A program made the translations under genes and the position numbers. From Falsibacillus pallidus (GTDB lineage: Bacteria; Bacillota; Bacilli; Bacillales; DSM-25281), in NCBI RefSeq assembly GCF_003350505.1, contig NZ_QQAY01000009.1, positions 1-64,000 on the forward strand: a DNA stretch of 64,000 nucleotides, written 5' to 3'. This document shows, in pieces, positions 57,968 through 64,000 of this stretch. Position 1 is the stretch's first letter. The number at the start of each line of letters is the position of its first letter. Under the pieces are notes generated by a model. The model searched no databases and was not told the DNA's origin. It saw nothing but the letters and a program-made list of their open reading frames with translations.

Positions 57968-58996
57968 ATGGAAGAAAGCCAAAAGCGTCCTCGATTCAAA
58001 AAAAAGAGCGGTTTGACTATTGATGTGAATGCGCTTGTTAATGGAGTCCTGGCGAAAGAAAGGACATCTTTGGCCAAAGCGATAACATTGATTGAAAGCA
58101 ATTCTTCCGAGCATCAATCCCTTAGCCAGACAATGTTAAAACAGCTGCTTCCCCATACAGGGAAATCAGTCCGTATCGGGATCACCGGGGTGCCGGGGGC
58201 GGGAAAAAGCACGTTCATCGAATCGTTTGGTACAATGCTCTGTGACATGGGCCATAGGGTAGCGGTGCTCGCAGTGGATCCAAGCTCTACCATGACCGGG
58301 GGGAGCATTCTTGGCGACAAAACAAGGATGGAAAAGCTTGTAAGGCATCCACGTGCATTTGTCCGCCCTTCCCCTTCCGGCGGGACCCTCGGCGGGGTGC
58401 ATCGGAAAACAAGAGAATCAATTGCTGCATGTGAAGCTGCAGGCTATGATGTCATCTTAGTGGAAACCGTCGGAGTGGGTCAGAGCGAAGTAATTGTGAG
58501 GGGCATGGTAGACTTCTTTATGCTTCTTGTTCTGACGGGGGCAGGCGACGAATTACAAGGTATGAAAAAAGGGATCATGGAGCTTGCAGATGCCATTATT
58601 GTGAATAAAGCAGATGGCGGGAATATAAAGCCCGCACAAAAAACCAAGTCTGAATATAATCAAATCCTGCACTTCCTGCAGCCGGCGACGAAGGGATGGA
58701 CCACACGGGCTTATACCTGTTCGGCACTACATTATACGGGGATAGAAGAAATTTGGGATATCATCGATTCATTTATGGAGAATACGAAGAAAACAGGGAT
58801 CTTTATGGAAAGACGGCATTCGCAGGCAAAGGAATGGCTTTATTCTTCCATCCATGACCGACTTGCGCAGGAATTCTTTCAGGACGAAAGGATAAAGAAA
58901 GCTTTACCGTCCATCCTTGAACAAGTAACGAAAGAAGAAAGAACCGTATCAAGCGCGCTCGAACACCTTTTTGATGTATATAATAAAAATTCATAA
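57968..58996 (+). CDS. meaB: Methylmalonyl-CoA mutase-associated GTPase MeaB
   Basis: MeaB is a G3E-type P-loop GTPase that protects the mutase and gates B12 loading. The 342-residue protein has [16 protein letters not shown] (Walker A), [29 protein letters not shown] (Walker B/switch) and the base motif NKAD. Its ATG immediately follows the mutB stop with no gap, so it relies on a site inside mutB (AGGAAG). Confidence 0.95.
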   Translation: MEESQKRPRFKKKSGLTIDVNALVNGVLAKERTSLAKAITLIESNSSEHQSLSQTMLKQLLPHTGKSVRIGITGVPGAGKSTFIESFGTMLCDMGHRVAVLAVDPSSTMTGGSILGDKTRMEKLVRHPRAFVRPSPSGGTLGGVHRKTRESIAACEAAGYDVILVETVGVGQSEVIVRGMVDFFMLLVLTGAGDELQGMKKGIMELADAIIVNKADGGNIKPAQKTKSEYNQILHFLQPATKGWTTRAYTCSALHYTGIEEIWDIIDSFMENTKKTGIFMERRHSQAKEWLYSSIHDRLAQEFFQDERIKKALPSILEQVTKEERTVSSALEHLFDVYNKNS

Positions 58997-59025
58997 AAAA
59001 AGGGATAGCGTTATTCCGCTATCCG
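58995..59025 (-). terminator. Terminator-like hairpin after meaB with its T-run on the minus strand
   Basis: GGATAGCG (59003-59010) and CGCTATCC (59017-59024) form an 8-bp stem. The flanking run is AAAAAAA on the left, so the U-tract appears only on the minus strand. It may stop antisense transcription into meaB. For the plus strand it would be a weak terminator or a stability hairpin. Confidence 0.5.
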
Positions 59026-59194
59026 AGACATCTAGGGAGTTTTAGGGGTATGGATCTAGATGTACTATTATTCTACCCCTCAAATTCCTTTATAAACCCA
59101 ATTACTATAAAAATTAGCTGAAATCGAATATAATGATAGTAATGATGAAGACTGTTCTTTTTTTGGGGCAGTCGATCAAGAAGGAGAGAATAAA

Positions 59195-59632
59195 ATGAGC
59201 ATGGATTTTAACTTATTTATGAATGATGTAGTAAGACAGGCCCGCCAGGAAATAGAAGCAGCCGGCTACGAACAATTGAAGACTGCTGAAGAAGTGGAAG
59301 CAGCCTTTGCCAATAAAGGAACTACATTGGTCATGATCAACTCTGTCTGCGGCTGTGCCGGGGGAATTGCAAGACCAGCAGCTGCCCACGCCATCCATTA
59401 TGATAATCGCCCAGATCACTTAGTGACTGTCTTTGCAGGTCAAGATAAAGAAGCTACTGCAAAAGCAAGAAGCTATTTTACTGAATATCCGCCATCCTCT
59501 CCATCTTTCGCTATCTTAAAAGATGGGAAATTATGTACGATGGTAGAACGGCATGAGATTGAAGGACATGATCCAATGTCTGTCGTTAACAAGCTTCAAT
59601 CATACTTTGATCAATATTGTGAAGAAATGTAA
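59195..59632 (+). CDS. brxB: Bacilliredoxin BrxB (YqiW)
   Basis: BrxB removes bacillithiol from S-bacillithiolated proteins in oxidative stress. The 145-residue thioredoxin-like protein has the characteristic CGC active site (Cys52-Gly-Cys54 in NSVCGCAGG). AAGGAG lies 8 nt before ATG 59195. It is monocistronic and ended by a strong terminator. Confidence 0.95.
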   Translation: MSMDFNLFMNDVVRQARQEIEAAGYEQLKTAEEVEAAFANKGTTLVMINSVCGCAGGIARPAAAHAIHYDNRPDHLVTVFAGQDKEATAKARSYFTEYPPSSPSFAILKDGKLCTMVERHEIEGHDPMSVVNKLQSYFDQYCEEM

Positions 59633-59649
59633 TTCCTTCTTCTGATTGA

Positions 59650-59684
59650 ATAAACCGGCCAGGGTTCCCTTGGCCGGTTTTTTA
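59650..59684 (+). terminator. Terminator after brxB
   Basis: AACCGGCCAGGG and CCCTTGGCCGGTT form a stem with one bulge and are followed by TTTT. Confidence 0.9.
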
Positions 59685-59770
59685 ATTTTACAATTCCCAT
59701 TAGAAAGCACTGAAACCTCGTGTATTAATCACATTTATTTTCAGAATTTTAGAACTTTATCCTCCTGTAT

Positions 59771-59818
59771 ATAAATATTTATTAAAAATGTTGCATAAAT
59801 ATTTAATCGTGTTAAAAT
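59771..59818 (+). promoter_or_regulatory. artPQR promoter with two ARG-box-like sites
   Basis: TTGCAT (59791-59796) and TAAAAT (59813-59818) are spaced by 16 bp. ATAAATATTTAT (59771-59782) and CATAAATATTTAAT (59794-59807) resemble the AT-rich ARG boxes bound by AhrC. The second lies between the -35 and -10. The region is A+T-rich, so chance similarity is possible. Confidence 0.4.
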
Positions 59819-59881
59819 GCAAATAGGTTAATTATTATACTAATTTTTGAATTTATATACAAACCACAGGAGGAGAAAAGT

Positions 59882-60655
59882 ATGAAAAAAATAGCATCTG
59901 CAATTATTGCCAGTTTACTAGTTATTTCAGCGTTGGCTGCATGCGATAAAGATGAGTCTGCAGCAGACAAAAAAACTTTGGTGATGGCGACATCAGCCGA
60001 CTACCCGCCATTTGAATATGTCGATACAGCGAACAGTGATGAGATCGTAGGTTTTGACGTTGATCTTGCTAAGGCATTGGGCAAAAAACTCGGCTACAAA
60101 ATCAAAGTTGAAGATAAAGATTTCAGCGGTTTGATCACAGCTTTGAAAACAAAACAGGCTGACCTTGTATTGGCCGGGATGACACCTACTCCTAAACGAA
60201 AGAAAAATGTTGACTTCAGTGATGTCTACTATAAAGCAAACGATATGATCGTGACGAAAAAGGATAGCAATATCAAGAGTGTAGAAGATTTAAAAGGCGG
60301 GAAAATAGGGGTTCAATTGGGCTCAATCCAAGAAGACGCTGCAAAGGAACTGCAAAAAAATACAGCATTTGATATTGAAACAAGAAACCGCATCCCTGAA
60401 CTTGTCCAGGATGTACAGAATGGAAGGTTCCAGGCAGCAATCATTGAAGATACAGTAGCACAGGGATTCCTTAAGAAGCATCAGGAGCTGCAAGGTTTTA
60501 ATATCAAAACAAGTGATGATGAAGCAGGGTCTGCCATCGCTTTTCCTAAAAATAGCGACTTGACTCCTAAATTCAATAAGGCATTAAATGAAATGAAAGA
60601 CAGCGGCGAACTGGATAAATTAATCATCAAATGGTTCGGAGCAGATTCAAAATAA
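59882..60655 (+). CDS. artP: Arginine-type ABC transporter substrate-binding lipoprotein ArtP
   Basis: The 257-residue protein has a signal peptide with lipobox LAAC (lipidated Cys21) and a family 3 solute-binding fold (MATSADYPPFEYVDT, VGFDVDLAKALGKKLGY, DLVLAGMTPTPKRKKNVDFS). By family and position after yqiW it matches B. subtilis YqiX/ArtP, the high-affinity arginine binder. Substrate is inferred. AGGAGGAG precedes the ATG. Confidence 0.9.
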   Translation: MKKIASAIIASLLVISALAACDKDESAADKKTLVMATSADYPPFEYVDTANSDEIVGFDVDLAKALGKKLGYKIKVEDKDFSGLITALKTKQADLVLAGMTPTPKRKKNVDFSDVYYKANDMIVTKKDSNIKSVEDLKGGKIGVQLGSIQEDAAKELQKNTAFDIETRNRIPELVQDVQNGRFQAAIIEDTVAQGFLKKHQELQGFNIKTSDDEAGSAIAFPKNSDLTPKFNKALNEMKDSGELDKLIIKWFGADSK

Positions 60656-60665
60656 TAAAATTCAA

Positions 60666-60695
60666 GAGACGTTCAGGCATCAGTTTGAACGTCTC
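60666..60695 (+). terminator. Partial terminator between artP and artQ
   Basis: GAGACGTTCA and TGAACGTCTC form a perfect 10-bp stem with a 10-nt loop and are followed only by ATCTATTT. It is probably leaky, letting the binding protein be made in excess over the permease. Confidence 0.6.
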
Positions 60696-60748
60696 ATCTA
60701 TTTAATCGCAGCCTGCATGCATTTTTGCAGGAGAAAGGATGGTGTACA

Positions 60749-61408
60749 ATGGGACTGGATTTTCAGCAGTTAATCCCTTCGGTGCCATTTATATTAAAAG
60801 GAATTGGCGTCACATTAAAAATCGTCCTGCTGGCAGGGGTCATAGGATTTTTATTCGGCATCATTTTGGCATTATTTAAAATCAGTAAACTGAAAGTGCT
60901 GGGCATCATAGCGGATGTGTATACTTCAATATTCAGGGGTACGCCGCTCGTACTTCAATTGATGATCATCTTCTATGGTTCACCACAGATTTTCGGAACT
61001 CAAATCGATCCATATACTGCAGCGGTCTCTGCATTTGCCATGAACTCTGCTGCCTATATCTCAGAAATCATCCGTGCAGGAATTCAGGCAGTCGACAAAG
61101 GACAGCAGGAAGCGGCAGCCGCTCTGGGAATATCGTATAAACAAATGATGAAAGACATCATTCTTCCTCAGGCATTGAAAAATATCCTGCCTGCACTAAT
61201 GAATGAATTCATCACACTTACGAAAGAATCCGCCATTGTAACCGTCATCGGCGTAACAGATGTCATGAGAAGATCTTATATGGTTGGAAGCGATTTATAT
61301 TCTTTCTTTGAACCGCTATTATTCGCAGGGCTTGTATATTATCTGCTTGTCATTATCCTAACGGTCTTAGGCAAGGCAGTCGAAAGGAGAATGAGAGTCA
61401 GTGATTAA
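60749..61408 (+). CDS. artQ: Arginine-type ABC transporter permease ArtQ
   Basis: The 219-residue HisM/GlnP-type permease has about five membrane helices and the EAA loop [20 protein letters not shown] that contacts ArtR. The segment [16 protein letters not shown] is typical of polar amino acid permeases. ATG 60749 follows GAAAGGATGG. Confidence 0.93.
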   Translation: MGLDFQQLIPSVPFILKGIGVTLKIVLLAGVIGFLFGIILALFKISKLKVLGIIADVYTSIFRGTPLVLQLMIIFYGSPQIFGTQIDPYTAAVSAFAMNSAAYISEIIRAGIQAVDKGQQEAAAALGISYKQMMKDIILPQALKNILPALMNEFITLTKESAIVTVIGVTDVMRRSYMVGSDLYSFFEPLLFAGLVYYLLVIILTVLGKAVERRMRVSD

Positions 61409-62123
61409 TGTGAACGGATTATCCAAAATGTTTGGGAAAAATGAAGTATTGAAAGATATCAGCGTTTCGATTGATCCAGGGGAGGTTGTTGTTGTCATCG
61501 GACCTTCCGGATCTGGGAAATCCACTTTCCTCCGCTCCTTGAATCTGCTTGAAACTCCAACAGCAGGTGACATTTTGATAGACAATCATTCTATCACCGG
61601 AAAAAAAGTGGATATACAAGCATTCAGAAAAGAAATAGGCATGGTGTTCCAGCACTTTCACCTTTTCCCTCATATGACAGTCCTCGAGAACATCACTTAT
61701 GCCCCAATAAAAGTGAAGGGGTTGACTAAGTCGGAGGCAGAAGAGCTTGGGAAAGAGCTCCTTTCTAAAGTGGGACTTGTTGAAAAAGCTGATGAATATC
61801 CAAACAGATTGTCAGGCGGCCAGAAGCAGCGTGTGGCTATCGCAAGGGCCCTCGCTATGAATCCTAAAATTATGCTATTTGATGAACCAACCTCAGCACT
61901 CGATCCAGAGATGGTGAAAGAAGTGCTTGACGTTATGAAATCACTGGCTCATACAGGAATGACCATGATTATTGTCACGCATGAAATGGGATTTGCAAAA
62001 GAAGTGGCAGACCGTGTATTATTTTTGGACGATGGCCAGCTTGTAGAGGATGAAGACCCGCAAGTATTCTTCTCAAATCCATCTTCCAAGCGTGCTCAAG
62101 ATTTCTTGCAAAAAGTACTGTAA
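61401..62123 (+). CDS. artR: Arginine-type ABC transporter ATP-binding protein ArtR
   Basis: The 240-residue ATPase has Walker [10 protein letters not shown], the Q-loop [13 protein letters not shown], signature [16 protein letters not shown] and Walker [15 protein letters not shown] with the His switch VTHEMGFA. The start is GTG 61401 with AAGGAG 11 nt upstream, overlapping artQ by 8 nt. Confidence 0.95.
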   Translation: MINVNGLSKMFGKNEVLKDISVSIDPGEVVVVIGPSGSGKSTFLRSLNLLETPTAGDILIDNHSITGKKVDIQAFRKEIGMVFQHFHLFPHMTVLENITYAPIKVKGLTKSEAEELGKELLSKVGLVEKADEYPNRLSGGQKQRVAIARALAMNPKIMLFDEPTSALDPEMVKEVLDVMKSLAHTGMTMIIVTHEMGFAKEVADRVLFLDDGQLVEDEDPQVFFSNPSSKRAQDFLQKVL

Positions 62124-62136
62124 ACATATTATCCTT

Positions 62137-62171
62137 AGAAAAGATGATCAGCTGATCATCTTTTCTTTTTT
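62137..62171 (+). terminator. Terminator after artR
   Basis: GAAAAGATGATCA and TGATCATCTTTTC form a palindrome followed by TTTTTT. Confidence 0.9.
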
Positions 62172-62208
62172 GAGAATTTGAATTGTATATAAAGCGAGGA
62201 GCAGGTTC

Positions 62209-63198
62209 ATGTTTCGTATTGGCTATAGGACCATTAAAACAGCAATCGGAACTGTGCTGGCCATCATGCTTGCTCAGTGGTTCGATCTGCATAATTTCGT
62301 TTCAGCCGGAATCATCACAGTTCTGTGCATCCAAGTCACAAAAAGGCAGTCCATCAAGGCTGCATGGACCAGATTTTTGGCCTGTGTACTTGCAATGATT
62401 TTTTCATCAGTGTTTTTTGAAGCAATAGGCTATTATCCGTTTGTGATCGGATTGCTGCTTCTCGTATTCATCCCTACTACTGTTATGCTGAAAGCGAAAG
62501 AAGGGATTGTCACAAGCATCGTCATCATCCTTCATATTTATTCTGCCGGCCAGGTGACCGTCCACTCAATTTTCAATGAATTTTGCATCATCCTTATCGG
62601 CATCGGGATTGCCCTTGTTATGAATTTATATATGCCGAGCATGGAAAACAGGCTGCTTTCCCTTCTTGAAAAAATAGAAGAGAACTTTCATTCAATCTTT
62701 ACAGAAATCATCTCTTATTTGCGCATGCATAAAAGCGAATGGGACGGCAAAGAAATTACCGAAACTGCCCGGATGCTCGAAGAAGCAAAAGGACTCGCCG
62801 TACGTGATCTTCAAAATCATGTTTTGAAAAGCGAAGATTCATACTACCACTATTTTAAAATGAGAGAGAAGCAATTTGAAATCATTGAGCGGGTCCTGCC
62901 CATTATTACTTCCCTTGAAATGAATGTAGAGCAGTCCAAAATTGTTGCCGATTTCCTTGAAGAAGTAAGTAATAATATCCACCCGGGAAACACAGCATTT
63001 TTATATTTGAAAAAATTATATGATATGAAACTTCATTTCGAAGGGATGGAGCTTCCTAAAACGCGAAGCGAATTTGAAGTCCGAGCGGCGCTTTTTCAAT
63101 TTGTGAGGGAAATGGAGCAGTATTTGCTCATTAAAAGTTCATTTAAAGGCATAAAAGGGAAAAAGATGAATCAGAAGACTGGACAAAATGCACACTAA
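62209..63198 (+). CDS. yqjA: Aromatic acid exporter (ArAE) family protein YqjA
   Basis: The 329-residue protein has an N-terminal membrane part (about residues 1-140, five or six helices) with QVTKRQSIKAAWTRF. A helical cytoplasmic C-terminal domain follows, the layout of ArAE_1 proteins. Substrate is unknown. GCGAGGAGC precedes ATG 62209. The next gene follows after 23 nt and may be co-transcribed. Confidence 0.88.
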   Translation: MFRIGYRTIKTAIGTVLAIMLAQWFDLHNFVSAGIITVLCIQVTKRQSIKAAWTRFLACVLAMIFSSVFFEAIGYYPFVIGLLLLVFIPTTVMLKAKEGIVTSIVIILHIYSAGQVTVHSIFNEFCIILIGIGIALVMNLYMPSMENRLLSLLEKIEENFHSIFTEIISYLRMHKSEWDGKEITETARMLEEAKGLAVRDLQNHVLKSEDSYYHYFKMREKQFEIIERVLPIITSLEMNVEQSKIVADFLEEVSNNIHPGNTAFLYLKKLYDMKLHFEGMELPKTRSEFEVRAALFQFVREMEQYLLIKSSFKGIKGKKMNQKTGQNAH

Positions 63199-63221
63199 GG
63201 AAAAAAGTGTGGTGAGTCTTT

Positions 63222-63728
63222 TTGAAGATCCTTCTAGTCTGCATCTTGCTTATCGGCTCTCCTATTTGGCCAATTGGACGGAACCCCATTCAAGGTGATC
63301 CTTTTATCATTGTAAACAAAAGGATAAATCAATTGGCTTTTTATTATGAAGGCCGGCAGCAGCTAAAAACAAAAATAGCTACCGGCAAAACGAATGATCT
63401 CACACCGGAGGGACTTTTCACGGTGACGGTAAAAGCAAAAGACCCTTATTATCGCCGTAAAAATATTCCGGGCGGCGACCCAAAAAACCCCCTTGGCACA
63501 CGATGGATAGGATTTGATGCCATGGGGACGGATGGAAGGATTTATGGACTGCATGGTACAAACCAGCCGTCGTCCATAGGAATGTATATTTCAAATGGCT
63601 GCGTTCGCCTGCCGAAAGCAGCCGTCGAAGAATTATATGACAAGGTGCCGCTTGGAACAAAAGTGAATATCGTCAATTCCTCCAAAAGCTTCGATCAAAT
63701 AGCGAAGGAAAATGGAGCAATACACTAA
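63222..63728 (+). CDS. L,D-transpeptidase (YkuD family)
   Basis: The 168-residue protein has an N-terminal signal or anchor (ILLVCILLIGSPIWPIG) and a YkuD domain with the catalytic motif HGTNQPSSIG...SNGCVRL, with Cys near residue 126. It should form 3-3 cross-links or anchor proteins in peptidoglycan. The start is TTG 63222 after GGTGAG. No LysM domain is present, unlike YkuD itself. Confidence 0.9.
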   Translation: MKILLVCILLIGSPIWPIGRNPIQGDPFIIVNKRINQLAFYYEGRQQLKTKIATGKTNDLTPEGLFTVTVKAKDPYYRRKNIPGGDPKNPLGTRWIGFDAMGTDGRIYGLHGTNQPSSIGMYISNGCVRLPKAAVEELYDKVPLGTKVNIVNSSKSFDQIAKENGAIH

Positions 63729-63766
63729 AAAAACCCGGATCCTGTACGGAACCGGGTTTTGCTTTT
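63727..63766. terminator. Bidirectional terminator between the L,D-transpeptidase gene and prli42
   Basis: AAAACCCGG and CCGGGTTTT flank a further imperfect pairing (TCC/GGA). A-runs and T-runs on both sides suit the two convergent genes. Confidence 0.85.
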
Positions 63767-63860
63767 ATAGAACCATCGCCAATCCGAAAATAATTGTTGA
63801 AGCAATCATTGCGAGCAGCATCAAATAAACGATCACTTTTTGAAATGTTTTATTTCTCAT
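63765..63860 (-). CDS. prli42: Stressosome-associated miniprotein Prli42
   Basis: The 31-residue product starts MRNKTFQKVIVYLMLLAM and has one membrane helix (about 10-29). This is the pattern of Prli42, which anchors the stressosome protein RsbR to the membrane in Listeria and is conserved across Bacillales. AAGGAG lies 8 nt before ATG 63860. The adjacent ATG 63863 would add one residue. Its very small size makes it easy to miss in annotation. Confidence 0.85.
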   Translation of the reverse strand: MRNKTFQKVIVYLMLLAMIASTIIFGLAMVL

Positions 63861-63863
63861 CAT

Positions 63864-64000
63864 TTTCTCTCCTTTAAAGAAGGCTGTTGCTTATTATTTT
63901 AGCTAGTGAAGAAAGATCTGACAAGCAGTGAATGATAATGAAATTTGAAAACGCTTCCGAAAAGTGTCGAATAAAGCAGGAATTTAGAAAACATTTAGCG
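63864..64000. other. Intergenic end of the window with a cre-like site and a 0A box
   Basis: TTGAAAACGCTTCCGA (63945-63960) matches the cre consensus with two mismatches. TGTCGAA (63966-63972) is a perfect 0A box 5 bp further on. Any regulated gene would lie beyond the window. Both could be chance matches. Confidence 0.3.

Noticed and set aside
59690-59881. T-box or other amino-acid riboswitch before artP
   Set aside because: No T-box sequence or terminator/antiterminator pair is present. The region is A+T-rich with only promoter-like and ARG-box-like motifs.
1-64000. CRISPR array, prophage, toxin-antitoxin or defence island
   Set aside because: No regularly spaced repeats, integrase, phage structural genes or recognisable defence genes were seen. 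The YqhH helicase is a conserved core gene paired with yqhG.

Overview
The window is chromosomal DNA from an endospore-forming Bacillaceae bacterium. It carries the sporulation master regulator spo0A, the complete spoIIIA operon (AA to AH), spoIVB, the competence operon comGA-GG and the dxs-yqxC-ahrC-recN-spoIVB-spo0A backbone, in nearly the same order as Bacillus subtilis. It is not B. subtilis itself. An adenosylcobalamin-dependent ribonucleotide reductase, a methylmalonyl-CoA mutase operon and an extra chemoreceptor are inserted, and mntR, yqhV and folD are missing from their usual slots. The species cannot be named from the sequence alone.

Layout. 1-200: the 3' end of a decayed group II intron, a fragment of a dispersed hairpin repeat, and a tRNA-Gln gene. 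309-5008: the comG pseudopilus operon with overlapping genes, then aroK and yqzE. 5031-7482: yqhH-yqhG, a SNF2-type helicase pair, on the minus strand. 7600-11967: the glycine cleavage genes gcvT-gcvPA-gcvPB behind a tandem glycine riboswitch whose second aptamer has an unusually long insertion. 12100-13468: rhodanese yqhL and octanoyltransferase lipM. 13469-16476: nrdJ with two NrdR boxes. 16637-21774: yqhO, yqhP, yqhQ, yqhR, aroQ, an M24 aminopeptidase and efp. 21843-27060: spoIIIA, with a sigma-E-type promoter and an apparent ATT start for spoIIIAD. 27110-28585: a six-TM chemoreceptor. 28717-31094: accB-accC-yqhY. 31383-39578: nusB, xseAB, ispA, dxs, yqxC, ahrC, recN. 39703-42104: spoIVB and spo0A. 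42271-43290: yqiK and a DUF2627 gene.

43421-53824 is the branched-chain keto acid locus: activator bkdR, a sigma-54 (SigL) promoter, then ptb-bcd-buk-lpdV-bkdAA-bkdAB-bkdB. It is followed by mutA-mutB-meaB behind a SigA-type promoter and a perfect CcpA cre match. The end of the window holds bacilliredoxin brxB, an arginine-type ABC transporter (artPQR), an aromatic acid exporter family protein (yqjA), an L,D-transpeptidase and a 31-residue Prli42 stressosome-membrane protein.

Functional logic. Bcd and the Bkd complex convert Leu, Ile and Val to branched acyl-CoAs that feed branched fatty acids or, through Ptb and Buk, yield ATP. Propionyl-CoA from Val and Ile can enter the TCA cycle through MutAB, which needs the same cofactor as NrdJ. 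LipM starts lipoylation, on which both glycine cleavage and the Bkd E2 depend. No CRISPR array, prophage, defence island or complete transposon was seen. The most unusual items are regulatory or structural: the enlarged glycine riboswitch, the ATT start, the repeat-associated folD gap, the nrdJ replacement of mntR and the mutAB insertion next to bkd.
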